A stretch of DNA of 64,000 nucleotides from Panulirus ornatus (GCF_036320965.1 NC_092255.1:15719063-15783062); one strand, 5' to 3'. Positions 12,351 through 24,050 are shown, counted from the stretch's first letter. Notes: generated by a model not told the origin, from the sequence alone. A program made the numbers and translations.

Positions 12351-14040
12351 AAGGTAGGCGAAGGAACAAAATGACATATGTCAGAGAGACCAGCCGGCCA
12401 CCTGGGTGATGGGGAGAGGAGAGGAGGAGCGCAAAGTCATAAAGACGAATACCTGGGAGGGAGGAGATCTGAGGTCAGAGGCCACGAGGTCAGCAGAGGA
12501 ATATCCTGGACGTACCAGAGAAGCTAGATCCAACCCAGTAAGGAAGGAAGGAAGGATGTTAGGCAGTTGATGAGAGCTTGTTAAGAGGACGGGAACAGCC
12601 TATCAGCGTCTGGCGTTGCCCAGACAAGCTGGAGAACGAAGTAGTGTTCCCCCCACACGCGACAGGACCAATCATCACCCGCTGGTGGGCCCGTAAATTG
12701 AATCATTGTGTTGAAATGACCAGACGAAGATGAGGAGACGAGAGTCGTTGTCAGTTGGCTTGCGGGCAGCCGGCCGGCTGTTCTGTTAGAGGGCTGTTGT
12801 TAGACGGCCTATGTTAGAGATGCTGTTGGTATTAGCCGTTAGAGAGGTGCTGTTGGACGGCTACTGTTGGTGGGAGCTGATAGAAAGTTACTGTTGAAGG
12901 GTTACTGTTATAACGACCACTGTTGATGTACAGCTGCTGCTCTTAAAACCATTCCTCTTAGATATGTCATAACAACCTTTAGTGGTTAAGTGTCCTTTAA
13001 AATTCTCTTCTCTCTTGCTTTTTTAGTGATTTGATATACAAGAATGATTAAAATTTGACGGAGTGGCCTTATTCGACCCATCTCGTTTGATGTAAATTGT
13101 CTATCACCTCCCTTCACCGACGTCAAGTGTGCTTGGCAAAACTGTGGATCAGAAAGCAGGACATAAATCAGCACGAATTCAGCTCTGAAGTGATGTAGCC
13201 CTAAGGTAAACTATCCAAATTCCCCTTGCCCATTTACTGCCCGGAGATGAAATAAAAAAATTACCCAACTACCATTTGCTCTTCCTGCGACAAGGATGTC
13301 ACTCTCTCCCCCATTCCAGAAAACTGAAGACCAAACCATACTAAACCCAAAGCTCTCCTCCACAGTCCATAATCCAGCGGGCATTGCTCATATCATGTAT
13401 TTCGCTTCTCAAAGTCATCAGAATATCTTCCAGCACAAGATGATTCCAACATTCTTGTGATATATATTCACGCTTCAGAGAGCTAGAATATAAGCTATGG
13501 AAATTCAGGAGATTATGGAGGCGCAAGAAACACCAAAGCCTAATTCTTAACTCCCTCTCTGCTATACCTCTCTTTTACCCCACGCCCTCAGAACACCTCG
13601 ATCGTTCTAAAGCTGCGTCAGGACTCGCCACATCGTCTGGACGAAGAACCTCGTTCCCCGCCTAGCCTCAGCGAGACAGGTATCAAGCTGTTCTAATCAC
13701 AGAATTAAAGTCCAGTTCGAGGCTCACAGTTGCCTCACTTGGACCTAGTCCCAGCTACCATGACTTCAGCGACACAGTTCTCGAGCTGCCCCAGTTACAG
13801 AATCATTAACTCTTAGGATCACAGTTGCCTCGCGTCAGCAGGCTCCCTCCATGTGAATGACACACGAACGGGGAGTATTAAAGGTCGAGGGAGGGGAGCT
13901 GAGGTCACTGGTGTCTCTATGTGCACTGCTGTGCTCGCCTCTTCCTTTCATCCTTGCGTCGGCTCTGGTGCTGAAAACCAGCGCGTTAGCAATAGACCAT
14001 CATCTCTGTTTTAACGTGGACCAGACCACAGCCCAAAAGT
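12351..14040. other. Unassigned DNA
   Basis: I see no recognisable gene or transposon. An imperfect repetition of ctgttg-rich phrases (12778-12945) is present. Open frames are all under about 62 codons and carry no motif. Confidence 0.5.
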
Positions 14041-14092
14041 AAACTACCTAATTCATATAATTTCATTTAACATGTAATTTTTCTATACATGT

Positions 14093-14135
14093 GGCACGAC
14101 AATGTTTCGTGGAGACAATCCACCTCATCAGGTGA
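14093..14135 (-). ncRNA. Hammerhead-ribozyme-like motif in PLE
   Basis: On the minus strand, CTGATGAG and CGAAAC flank helix II GTGGA-TTGTC-TCCAC, with a GTC triplet before GTGCC. Helix I has one mismatch (GTCAC against GTGCC). The core is intact. Confidence 0.65.
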
Positions 14136-14281
14136 CAGTACTTAAAAGTTATTTAAATCCCAACATCACAACGGAGTACCGCCGTCTAGCGTCTACCAAT
14201 ACAGACAACACACTGAATTGACCGACAGTAACCATTGAAATGGAGAGTGATTGAGGGGGAGTTACATGGCAGGGGATTGAC

Positions 14282-14591
14282 CTAGGTAGCTGGGTGTGTC
14301 TTGAACAACTTTTTTCGTTCGTGCTCTGTCAATTCTCTCTTGATTTGGTTAATGATAGGATGGTCTTTAAAGTTGCCTGGAGACAAATCAAAGTTCTTGG
14401 TATTAGCAATTAAGACAGATTCAATGACGTTGCGTGTAGCATAATCAGCAGAGGGGTATAGAATAACGGGATTTTCAAGATCTCTGGGGTGATCATTTTC
14501 ATGACAGTGTTTAGCGATCACATTTTTGTGGTCATCTCTGCGTACTGCATGACGGTGCCAGTCACATCTCCGTTACAGTTTTTTCCGGTCT

Positions 14592-14671
<80 letters not shown>

Positions 14672-14750
14672 TTGCATTTGACGGCGTAAGCACTCCCAAT
14701 TGTTGCATGATTTGGCGTTCTATTTATTAAGGTTTTACTGATAGTGTTAT
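14282..14750 (-). pseudogene. PLE GIY-YIG endonuclease with (YI)n expansion
   Basis: The order on the minus strand is SAYAVKCKA, a run of Tyr-Ile codons from the TA microsatellite, CQTGKN, then in a shifted frame VIAKHCHENDHPRD, ADYATRNVIESVLIANTKN and LSPGNFK. A Penelope-type GIY-YIG domain would nick DNA for target-primed reverse transcription. The catalytic YIG entry has been replaced by about 12 YI pairs, and the Gly after it is Cys, so it is very unlikely to be active. Confidence 0.75.
14594..14668. repeat. (TA)n inside PLE YIG codons
   Basis: About 37 TA units lie exactly between the codons for KCKA and QTGK of the GIY-YIG domain. Unexpanded copies at 1-40 and about 49620 have only a short A/T stretch there. 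Confidence 0.95.
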
Positions 14751-15389
14751 TGTACTGGAAAGTAACATTACAAGCACTCTTTTTTTTTTCTTTTAACATG
14801 TCTTAGATGTGCTAAATTGGACGAATAGGGCAACACTAAACATTTAGACTTATCCTCATTTGTCACATTTTTGTTACAAGAAGCATAAAAGTCTTCGTTG
14901 CTTTCCAGTACACTTTGTTCACAAACCACTTGGAGTAATAAAACTTGTATTAGTACATTCGTCTACCAGGACTATGGGATCACATACACATAGTGTTCTT
15001 TAAGATATAGACATTACTACAGACATTTTAAAAGAAGAATCATGTACTGAGAAATAATGAATAGAGCTCTCAGAGTTGGTAGGCTTCCTGTAGATTTTAA
15101 AGGACAAATGATTAGATTCTCTCGTTATCAACACATCAAAAGGGGGCAGCTTGCCTTCTTTTTCACATTCAATTTTGAATTTGATGGTGGAGTGGATGTT
15201 GTTTATTTTATTAAAGAAAACTTCACAGTCTTGGAAGGATTAGACTTTTAGTCTCAAAGTATTCCATAAACAAGTTACTAAGAATAAGACTAAGTAGATT
15301 TCCCATGGCAAGACCAAGTTTCTGTCAATAAGAATTGCCTTAATCATTTGAAATGGAAAATAGAAAAGATTCTCTACAAAATTCTATGG

Positions 15390-16229
15390 GTGGTGAAAGC
15401 CTTGCGTGAGATGAAATCCGGCAAGGCGGCGGGTTTGGATGGTATTGTAGATGAATTTATTAGGAAAGGGGGTGAATGTATTGTTGATTGGTTGATAGGG
15501 ATATTCAATGTTTGTATGGATCTTTGTGAAGTGCCTGAGGATTAGCGGAATGCATGCATAGTGCCATTGTACAAAGGCAAAGGAGATAAAGGTGAGTGTT
15601 CAAACTGCAGAGGGATAAGTTTGTTTGAGTGTTCCTAGAAACCTGTATGGAAAGGTATTGATTGAGTGGGTGAAGGCATGTACAGAGCATCAGATTGGGG
15701 AGGAGCAGTGTGGTTTCAGAAGTGGTAAAGGATGTGTGAATCAGGTGTTTGCTCTGAAGAATGAGTGTTGAGAAATAATTAGAAAAACGGATGGATTTGT
15801 ATGTAGCACTCATGGATCTGGAGAAGATATATGATAGGGTTGATAGAGATGCTTTGTGGAAGGTCTTAAGAGTATATGGTGTGGGAGGTAAGCTGCTAAA
15901 AGCAGTGACAAGTTTTTATTAAGGATGTAAGGCATGTGTACGAATGGGAAGAGAGTGATTTGTTCCTATTGAAGGTCGGTCTGCGGCAGGGGCGTGTGAT
16001 GTTTCCATGGCTGTGTAATTTGTTTATGGATGGAGTAATTAGGGAGGTAAATGCAAGAGTTTTGGAGAGAGGGATGAGCATGTAGTCTGTTGGGGATGAG
16101 AGAGCCCAGGAAGTGAGTCAGTTGTTGTTCGCTGATGATACAGCTCTGGTGGCTGATTTAAGCGAGAAACTGCAGAAGTTAATGACTGATTTTGGAAGAG
16201 TGTGTGAAAGGAGAAAGTTGAAACATGTC
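15390..16229 (+). mobile_element. Old LINE fragment fused to PLE at both ends
   Basis: Plus-strand RT segment from the KALREMKSGKAAGLDG block to the KLQKLMTDFGRVCERRKL block, with stops and frameshifts. FADDTALVAD (16128-16160) is intact. The left side abuts inverted PLE RT sequence. The right side breaks off at the RRKLK codons and continues directly as PLE within the hammerhead region. There is no LINE 3' end, so this is a rearranged fragment and not a simple retrotransposition product. Confidence 0.8.
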
Positions 16230-16326
16230 GTGCCACATGTATAGAAAAATTACATGCTAAATAAAGTTATATGAACTTCTGAAGTGCAATTTCAGCTATA
16301 TAACTTCATCACGGGCTAGTGTGATC

Positions 16327-16329
<3 letters not shown>
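16226..16329 (+). mobile_element. PLE 3'-terminal fragment
   Basis: Starts inside the hammerhead-like motif (GAAACATGTCGTGCC) and continues through the common PLE 3' end to gtgtgatcatatta, followed by (TA)n. Only the 3' half of the ribozyme remains. Confidence 0.75.

Positions 16330-16392
<63 letters not shown>
16330..16392. repeat. (TA)n at PLE 3' end
   Basis: Pure TA run directly after the PLE terminus. Confidence 0.95.
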
Positions 16393-16398
<6 letters not shown>

Positions 16399-17632
16399 AT
16401 ATAAATAATGCCGCGAAGCTACGACTTTTTCTTTTCCAAAATTTTAGACAAAATCCCAGGTCATTAAACTTCCATGTAGCAAAATAAGTTGGGTGAACTC
16501 TCGTCTCTCATTATGGGACCTAAGTAGCAGTGTGAAGATAGGATTTAGATATGTAGGTGCTCACAAGGGGGAGGATAAAGAGTGCCTAAGGAGGCTTATT
16601 TTTAATGATGAAAATAATTACGTCAAATAAGCCTGTTACTGAAGTTCGTAGACGCGGTGGTTGGAGACTCGAGGGGCATATACATATATTATTACTACAA
16701 TATAGAGGGCTAAGTATGTCATCTTATGGAGTTTCTGCAGTTCTGCACTGCAGGCAGTAGTAGGAGAAACGATGGACTCGTTTGGAGTGAGTGAGAAGCA
16801 CCACTGTTGCCTCCGTTCTTCTCTTGTCGTCCTCCGAAAACTCCATCGTCTCGGAGTGTATATACGAGAGTCTTCCACTTCTGTGTTTCGTTAAGATTAC
16901 CTGGACGTCATCTCTCCATCACTTTCCAGGTCGACCCGCCCGTCGTCTTTTAATCGTACCCAGGGCAACGCTGTTCTAGGCATCCGTCCTTCTTTTCTCT
17001 CCAAATATCCTCAACCAACTCAACTCGGCTTTGTCAGTCCTCGTGGTGGTGGTCCATTTTAAGTTCTTTGCATTTTCTCCATATCGTATTCTACCAAGAT
17101 TTAAGTTCATTATATTTTCTCCATATCGTATTCTACCAAGATTTATTTTAAGGCCCAGGATGGTTTAAGCTTCACTGGCTTGCACACCTGCCTCTGTCAA
17201 CCTGCTTACGTCCACAGTTATTAAACGTCCACGTTTCAGTTCGTCTTCCCTATTCATCTATGTGGCATAACTCTATGGAATTGTATTTGCTTTTCATTCC
17301 TTCACTAATATTTCTGTTTGCATCCCTCTTAACCCCCAGTGGCTCACAATTTGATTCCAAAATGAATTCTGATTCTGTCGTTCGTGGTAGTAGTACCTGT
17401 AATACATGCTGATTCAGGTCCTATGCCTACTGGTCACTCCGTCTCCACCACGACAGACTGAGGTCCATGTCACTCGCCTCAACACCGAGTTGAGGTTGGA
17501 ACACGGGGGGAGAGGAACATGGGAAAATTGATGTCTGTGTCTCTTAACCTCCCGGCGACAGAAGTGACCGAACGCCCCTTTCCTAAGATTAGAAGTCGAC
17601 CTGGAGTATGTTTCTGTATAAATGTATTTTCT
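16393..17632. other. Unassigned DNA
   Basis: I see no transposon or gene. A tandem duplication of about 43 nt (the ttctccatatcgtattctac block) lies at about 17055-17145. Confidence 0.5.
17055..17145. repeat. Two-copy tandem duplication, about 43 bp
   Basis: The phrase aagtt..ttctccatatcgtattctac followed by caagattta occurs twice in a row with few differences. Confidence 0.75.
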
Positions 17633-17639
17633 GTACATG

Positions 17640-17816
17640 TTTGCCATTTCCCACGTGAGTGAGGTAGCGTCAAGAACAGACGACAGAGCCGTAGAGGGGA
17701 AACCTCACATTTTTAAGGAACGTTATAAAGGGAAGGAGGATTTCCAGCCTTCCATACTCGCCTTCTACGACAAGCAGGGAATTCATGGGAAGTATTTTTT
17801 CTCCCCTAGCCCCAGG

Positions 17817-17819
<3 letters not shown>
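17640..17819 (-). mobile_element. LINE-derived short element, old copy
   Basis: Read on the minus strand, it starts with aaaatcctggggctaggggag, passes the middle block ggaaatcctcc and ends with the ctacctcac...gggaaatggc tail. It has the same plan as the younger copies at 24142 and 31078 but with many substitutions. No coding capacity. Confidence 0.7.

Positions 17820-17898
<79 letters not shown>
17818..17898. repeat. (TA)n flanked by an inverted 5' end of the short element
   Basis: About 40 TA units lie between cctagccccaggatttta on the left and its near reverse complement taaaatcctgggggatagg on the right. The whole can fold as one long hairpin. Confidence 0.9.
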
Positions 17899-17899
<1 letters not shown>

Positions 17900-18684
17900 T
17901 TTCCCCCATAAAATCCTGGGGGATAGGTCCATTCCAAATCTCCTGTTATCTCCCCGAATTGTTTTTTCGTCCACCTTCACCACACGGGATTTAGCGGGAG
18001 TCCCTCCGGCTCTCTGACCTGCTTCCGGCCGCTGATTGCTGTTGTTGTGTTGGGGGCGCCGTGGCTGAGGCCTGTCCCGGGTAATATGTTTTCCATCCTG
18101 TGTACTTCTTATTCTTTCTTATTTCCCTCGATGGTGTAGGGCTATTTTGGCGCGGAGATTAGGGAGGTGGGGGGGTTACAACTGCGTTCAGTTCGTTGTT
18201 TTCCCAGAGGGTCGAAATTGTTATTAGATTGATGAAAATCAAATTACAACTTTGAATGGTGGTTCAGTGTTTGTTTTAAACGTCGTTGCTCAACTGATAG
18301 ACATTATCAATAGTGATGTTCAGGAAAAAACATATTTAGACTCTTTGCGTTTCTTTTTCACTCACATTTATAGCCTTATACCATCTAAGATTAAGGTTGA
18401 TATACTTAGACAGGCCATTGCTTCTTCCCTTGTTTGCCTGAATACCCAAGTTTTTACCAGACGTCTTCCAAGTGTAGACCTAAGGGATGAAGCTGTCCGC
18501 ACAGTGGCCGCTACAGTGGTGAACAATGGCAACAGTTGCCCCCTGAGTTTGTTATTGGTTTGATTCCGTCCGTGGCCACCAGGGTGGAAAGGTGATATCC
18601 AACACCCGCGTATGGTTGATATTGGTCTCAGGATGCCCTTGGAGAGCAATGGAAGCCATCACACCTTACTGTATGTAAACTATA
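17899..18684. other. Mostly unassigned DNA with one unidentified ORF
   Basis: An open frame at 18252-18563 (103 codons, hydrophobic stretch at the start, SKIKVDILRQAIASSL in the middle) matches nothing I recognise. It could be a host exon remnant or chance. The first 20 nt on the left is a stub of a plus-oriented short-element 5' end. Confidence 0.35.
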
Positions 18685-18689
18685 GTGCA

Positions 18690-19430
18690 GCATTTGAGGT
18701 CGAGCCCCTGGATTTCACGAAAACTGTTTACATCACTTATCAACTGTATTCAAAATAACGAACTGGCTCGTGTGGTCAGATTTGGTGATGTGAATGTCTA
18801 CATTATTCTTGAGATTTGCAATGGCTACCTTAAATATCTGTGGCATGTTACTACACTGAGAAACACTTTCACTTGCCAGGACACTTATGATTAAACCAGA
18901 TACGAAATCAAAATCCTGGTCGGGGCTATTAATGGATTTCACTTTAGAAACTAAATGTTTCACACTAAAAGTATCCATGGATATGAAGGAAAAAGAGAAC
19001 CCAAAACACAGTGCAAGTTTTTCATCTTGGGTTAAGGAATAGGACGAAAGATTGACGATTTTCTTACTTGGATTTGATGCTTTCACCCATAAACTGTTGT
19101 GAAAGCTCTTGTCTGTTTTCCATTCCAGATGGTTCTTCTTCTTTCCGATGATCTGTTTTCTTACACGAGTCTTCTGGATTCATTCGTATGGCTGGCAGCA
19201 ACGATAGGGTTATCTTAGATGGAGAGAGTTCTCGTCTAGCATTTCTGAGGTTGTAGAAGCCTGGTCGGTGTCTGTATTGTGTTTGGTATTTGCTTCTTCA
19301 TATGGAGGTCATCTGGGATTAGGGTGCGAAGAGTGATTTTGTTCCTAAGGTATTCTTGTAGGAATTTTAAGTTGTAGCTTCTTGGTGTTAGCAGAGGCAC
19401 GGTGGTACTTACTAAAATGTGTCTGGTGGA
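18690..19430 (-). mobile_element. PLE N-terminal region, inverted
   Basis: The minus strand encodes the region upstream of the RT core of the PLE. It is joined at about 19435 to a plus-strand RT segment of the same family, giving a head-to-head arrangement. Confidence 0.7.
18733..19086 (-). pseudogene. PLE protein N-terminal segment
   Basis: This 117-codon frame has KKIVNLSSYSLTQDEKLALCFG, matching the usual Penelope N-terminal phrase (VVNLS...LT..E..LL..G..F), and later FKVAIANLKNNVDIHITKSD, the segment preceding RT motif 1. It lacks the RT core itself, which lies inverted downstream. It is a non-functional fragment. Confidence 0.75.
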
Positions 19431-19437
19431 TTCTTAA

Positions 19438-20270
19438 ACTCCTGATGCTGATACATATGAAAGATGAACATCCTATCCGCTGAACGATAAAGTAAAGACC
19501 TTCAACTCTAGACTCAACTAATTGTTAAATAAACCCCAGGACATTCTGAAGTCAGTCAGGATGGTTGATCCCTCTCCTTATATATATGGTCAACCAAAAG
19601 CTCACAGAGATGAATGTCCCCTCAGACTAATTATATCATGTTAATGCCCCTGATTTTAGATTATCTAAATGGTTTGCAAAACACCTTGGCAAATGTTCAA
19701 GGAAAAATCTCTCAGTCGCGTTATTAATAGCTTAGATTTAGTAAACAAAGTTAGGAACATTAATTTGACTGCTCGTAAACTCATCAGCTTTGATGTGAAT
19801 TCCCTTTTAACTACCGTACCCATTAATGAAACCATCACATATTTAACGAGGAAACTATCCGATCTCAGTCTTGCCTTGCCCCTGCCCATAAAAATTTTCA
19901 TTGACTTAGTAGAGCTTTGTGTTTCCAATAATGTTATCCAAGATGATGAAGGTAATTTTCATAGACAGAAATTTGGTCTTACCAGGGGAAACCCTTTTAG
20001 TTCTATTCTCATTAACTTATTTATGGAATATTTTGAGATTGAAATTGTAACTTCAATCAATAATCATCCGAAAGTCTGTTTAGACACAAGGATGATGTGT
20101 GTCCCTGTGGTCATCCTCTTGTGATTGTGATGTATTTAATGAATTAAATAACATCCATTCCACCATCAAGACTGAATGAGAAAAAGAAGGCAAACTGCCC
20201 TTTCTTGATGTGTTGATAACTAGAGATCTTATAATTTGTCCTTTAACATCTACAGGAAGCCTATCCATAA
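19438..20270 (+). mobile_element. PLE RT core fragment
   Basis: The plus strand covers RT motifs 1 to 6 and the start of the linker. The C-terminal part of another deleted copy follows at 20270. Confidence 0.75.
19669..20124 (+). pseudogene. PLE reverse transcriptase core
   Basis: The 151-codon frame includes LVNKVRNINL, motif 3/A LISFDVNSLLTTVPINETI (catalytic Asp in SFDV), IDLVELCVSNNV, and the QKFGLTRGNPFSSILINLFMEYFEIE block typical of Penelope RTs. Upstream, in other frames, YGQPKAHRDECPLR (motif 2) is visible at about 19585-19625. The YxDD block survives only as KDDV in a shifted frame near 20090, so the catalytic motif C context is destroyed. Confidence 0.8.
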
Positions 20271-21051
20271 AAATGTTTGTGGGTCTGTGTTTTTAAAAGT
20301 GCTAGGATGACATTTTTATGCTTCTTGTAACAAAAATGTGACAAGGATGTCTAAATGTTTAGTGTTGCCCTATTCTCCCAACTTAGCCAATCTAAGACAT
20401 GCTATAAAAAAAAAAAATTCTTGTAATGCTGCTTTCCAGTATAATAGCACCATCAGTAAGACCTCAATACATAGTTGGCTGAATCGTGCAGCAACTGGGA
20501 TCGTGTAACGTAGAGGTGATATTGGCACCGTCATGCAGTACGCAAGGATGACCACAAAAATGTGATCGCTAAACACTGTCATGAAAATGATCACCCCCAG
20601 AGATCTTGAAAATCCCGTTATTCTATACCCCTCTGCTGATTATGCCACACGCACCCTCATTGAATTTTTCTTAATTGCCATTAACATTAATTTGTCCCCA
20701 GGCAATGTTAAAGCCCATCCTAGCATTCACCAAATAATTGAGAGAACTGACAAAACACGAAAACAAAACCTATTGTTCAAGACACACCCAGCTACCCAAG
20801 TCAACCCCCCGCCACGTGACCCCTGTTAATGACTCTCCCTTTGAATGGTTACTGCCGGACAAAGCGGACAGGGATTGGTCTGTACTGATGGGTGGTAGAC
20901 GGCGGTACTCCGTCGTGATGTTGGGATTTGAATAACTTTAAGTATTGGCACCTGATGAGGTGGATTGTCTCCACGAAACGTGTCATGCCACATGTATAGA
21001 AAAATTACATGTGAAATCGAATTGTATGAACTTCTAAAGTGCGATTTCACG

Positions 21052-21053
<2 letters not shown>
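20270..21053 (+). mobile_element. PLE C-terminal fragment with deleted YIG motif
   Basis: Linker sequence (20300-20500) leads to caactgggatcgtgtaacg, where the YAVKCKACKN-YIGQTG codons have been lost, then resumes at the GDIGTVMQYARMTTKM / ENDHPRDLENPVILYPSADYA region. The 3' hammerhead-like motif and PLE terminus follow. An A-run disrupts the linker near 20410. Confidence 0.75.
20947..20989 (+). ncRNA. Hammerhead-ribozyme-like motif in PLE
   Basis: CTGATGAG, helix II GTGGA-TTGTC-TCCAC and CGAAAC are all intact with a GTC triplet. Helix I (GGCAC against ATGCC) has a mismatch next to the core. Confidence 0.65.
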
Positions 21054-21130
<77 letters not shown>

Positions 21131-21131
21131 G
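21054..21131. repeat. (TA)n(CA)n at PLE 3' end
   Basis: About 62 nt TA then about 14 nt CA, immediately after the PLE terminus. Confidence 0.95.
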
Positions 21132-21469
21132 TGATAACCACCTGACGAAGGAGGAATAAGTTTCGGATATCCATTTTCCTTTCCATGGCAGTTCCTCCTC
21201 CTCCTCCTCCCCATTCACAGTGCTGCCCTCTCTCCTCTCCGTCTCTCTCCCTTCCAAGAGGCCCTCTTGCTCTCATCCCCTCCTCTTCCTCCGCACTCTT
21301 CGCTGAAGTTCCCATTCTCTGTTTGTTTGTTTTTCGCTTGCGTCTGTTGTCTCCCTTGCCCCTCGGCTGAAGGACGGCCCGCACGCTCATCAAACTTCCT
21401 GGAAGGCATAGTGGCGTACCTCTTTCCCTGTAGGAGTAAAAATGCATCTTTAGAGAAACGGTTCCTGTG

Positions 21470-21555
<86 letters not shown>

Positions 21556-23700
21556 TTTCACCTGGGGACCCTAACTTCCCCACACATTTATTCAGCTCAT
21601 ACTTTCGTGATTTGTTCCCTAGAAATCAATAAGTTTCTCGGTCGGTTCGGCCGTCCGTGGGTGCTTCTCTAACCCCGCGATTTTGACAAGAGTATGGTTA
21701 GTAATGGGTGGTTGTGGCGGTGGTGGTGGTGGGTCTCTCTTTCCATAACATAGTTATAAGCAGATGATGGCTCTCCGATTAACCATAATTTCGTATGAAT
21801 TGTGTATCCCTCCGTGTCACTCAATCCCTAAAGTGCAGAGGTTCGATGTGTTTTCTTCTTTATCGAACGGTGGATGTCTCCTCAGCGTCACTCATACTAC
21901 TCAAACAAGTTGGTATTGCGCAGGGAAATTTCCCCGTGGGGTTCGGTTTTCACCTTTAAGTATTTTAATGGCAAAAACGTCATCGCTTTCATCCAAAAAA
22001 ACATGGTAAGTAACGCTAGTGTGTATTTGAACGGTAGTATTTTTTTCTTTTTTGGCGGGGAATTGCCTCCATAGTAGCGAGAGCCGCCATCAAAAGGCAA
22101 GGATAACAAGCATTCTTTGAAGTGTTATGGCGCAAGTTTCAGTTCTGTATAGTAGGAAAAAAAAAATATATCGGGACTATCCCTGGATAGCTGGACTGTG
22201 AAATATACACACGTTTGGTGGTGTCGCTTCTCAATAAATGAAATATCGGTCAGGTTTTATCAGACCTTCGAATGTTTGTACGTGGAGGAGAAGGACAACG
22301 CAAGTCCTTAGGAAAAAAGGCTTTCATATACACCCAAGACTAACGCTCTCACCAACCACTCACGCGGTATATAGTGAAGGATTTCACTATCTTTGTTTCC
22401 TGTTTGTAAACTATGTTGGCAAGCTGGCGTTATATTAGCTTAGTTTGTAAACTATGTTGGTTGTGATGGTGTAAGCCAGCAAGCTGGCGTAGTATTAGCC
22501 TAGCGCATGTGTATCTTCACGCACCATAACTATATTAGCTACTTTCCTAGACTGAGTAAAATACCCTCGGGTTTCTTTTCTAACATATTACGAAATAACG
22601 ATTATGATAAAAGTGACTTTAGGTCAGTGTGATTAATTCTTCCGTATGATGCCGGTTCGACGTCTCGTCTTTATATAAACTCTTGGGACGTTTGGTGCTT
22701 GTTTTGGCATCATACTGAGTCATGTGAATAGATCTGTTGTTTTTCTTTAATTCGCTTTGTTGTTATCTGCCAGGTTATGCTGCATTTAAGTTCATCTTGG
22801 TACTGTATCTTGCCTGCCTTAAATTAAAGTGGTATGAATCCGCTATATTACCAAGCATTAACTTCATCGGTCGATGATTTTGGATTTCGAAGCTTCGATG
22901 ATGCTGGGCTTCAAAGTTTCGAACACTTCGGGCGCTTTAGTGGCTGAACATAGTCCAAACAAGCACCTCCTCCAACACATAACTGTTGCTCACCTGATTT
23001 ATTGGTTTCGGTCACATAGATACATAGATAGTTTACATGTCAGTATATACTATGGCTACACCATTGCTCCAATTTAGTAAGACTTAGGCCATATTCTCCA
23101 AAAGTAACATCCTTCACCAGAAATGAAATCAGAGTACAAATTTTTTGCTCGTAAATTTAAGACTCGAGAGTACAGAAATGTGCGAGACTTTCCCAGATTG
23201 TAGGCAAGCCCTAGGCTGGTTTGCTGAGCCTTAGACCTGTTAATTGCCAAGGTCATTAAGGCTGTAGAGGCCAAGTTATATAACCACCAGTCGAATAATC
23301 TTGTGAGCACACGCTCAGGTGTTTTAAGATCATTCTTATACCATACAGGCTCTCACTGCATGGCCTTAGCCCCTTGATAAAGAGACACCTAATCTACAGG
23401 GAAGAACTGATTTCTTAATTTCCCCCTTTCATCAATGGGTGTTTATACTCACTAATTTGGAGTTGATCTCTCGTAATTGAGTACCTCTTTCGTATTATTA
23501 TTTGTCCCTTTATTTTATATTTTTTCCTTGTAAAAGGAGGTGGAAAAACAGCAGCTACCTTGAAGAGGTTTGCTCCAAACCGACCAACAATGCATCCATT
23601 CATACCCGCTGTGTTTGATCCTCGCTCTTGCAGAGGGCGCGTGGGCGCGCACAATCACCAGTAACTCCCAACTGCCGTTGTCTGACCAGTGCGTTTTCCC
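21132..23700. other. Unassigned DNA with a (TC)n block
   Basis: I see no recognisable gene. It contains (TC)n at 21476-21552 and a short partial duplication (gtttgtaaactatgttgg...caagctggcg) at 22404-22498. Open frames are all short and motif-free. Confidence 0.5.
21476..21552. repeat. (TC)n microsatellite
   Basis: About 38 TC units. Confidence 0.98.
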
Positions 23701-23704
23701 GTTT

Positions 23705-23790
23705 ATATATAGATAGATAGATAAATAGATAGATAGATAGATACCCTCCCTTCCCATTATCTACTGATATATCTATCTATCTATCTCCGT
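23705..23790. repeat. (GATA)n / (TATC)n inverted microsatellite pair
   Basis: GATA repeats at about 23709-23741 and ATCT repeats at about 23765-23786 face each other across about 23 nt and could pair as a hairpin. Confidence 0.85.
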
Positions 23791-23824
23791 ATCCCTACTC
23801 CTGGTGCACCAACAGACGCGGGCC

Positions 23825-23905
23825 TTTCATCATCATCTTCAGTCAGTTCTTGAATTGTTCTCTCCATTTCTTAACTTCATCTTCTGTCAAGAACGTTCTT
23901 CTAGA
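23825..23905 (-). pseudogene. Possible relic of another LINE (post-endonuclease linker)
   Basis: The complement reads RRTFLTEDEVKKWREQFKN, similar to the widespread LINE phrase EVLKRWKEHFENLL that precedes the RT domain. The match is short and degenerate and is a suggestion only. Confidence 0.35.
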
Positions 23906-24048
23906 CTTCATGAGTATACCTTCACTCCTTATTCATCCCTCAGTTGTACTATAATTCAGTGTTATTCATTTCCCAGAGTATAGTTTGTGAATTCCTTTTA
24001 GATTCTGATTTATTTCTCTATTTCAAGATCCTCATTGCCCTCCATTTC

Positions 24049-24050
<2 letters not shown>

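Larger units (their letters stand above)
14041..15350 (-). mobile_element. Penelope-like element fragment, 3' end to RT
   Basis: Read on the minus strand, this runs from RT motif region QKLGLAMGN-like (about 15250-15340) through the linker to GIY-YIG, the hammerhead-like motif and the 3' end near 14045. The copy is uninterrupted by other elements, but (TA)n at 14594-14668 has expanded inside the YIG codons. RT is frameshifted. Confidence 0.8.

Noticed and set aside
18252..18563. PLE or host gene product from the 103-codon frame
   Set aside because: It does not align by eye with any PLE region seen elsewhere in the window, and no family is recognisable.
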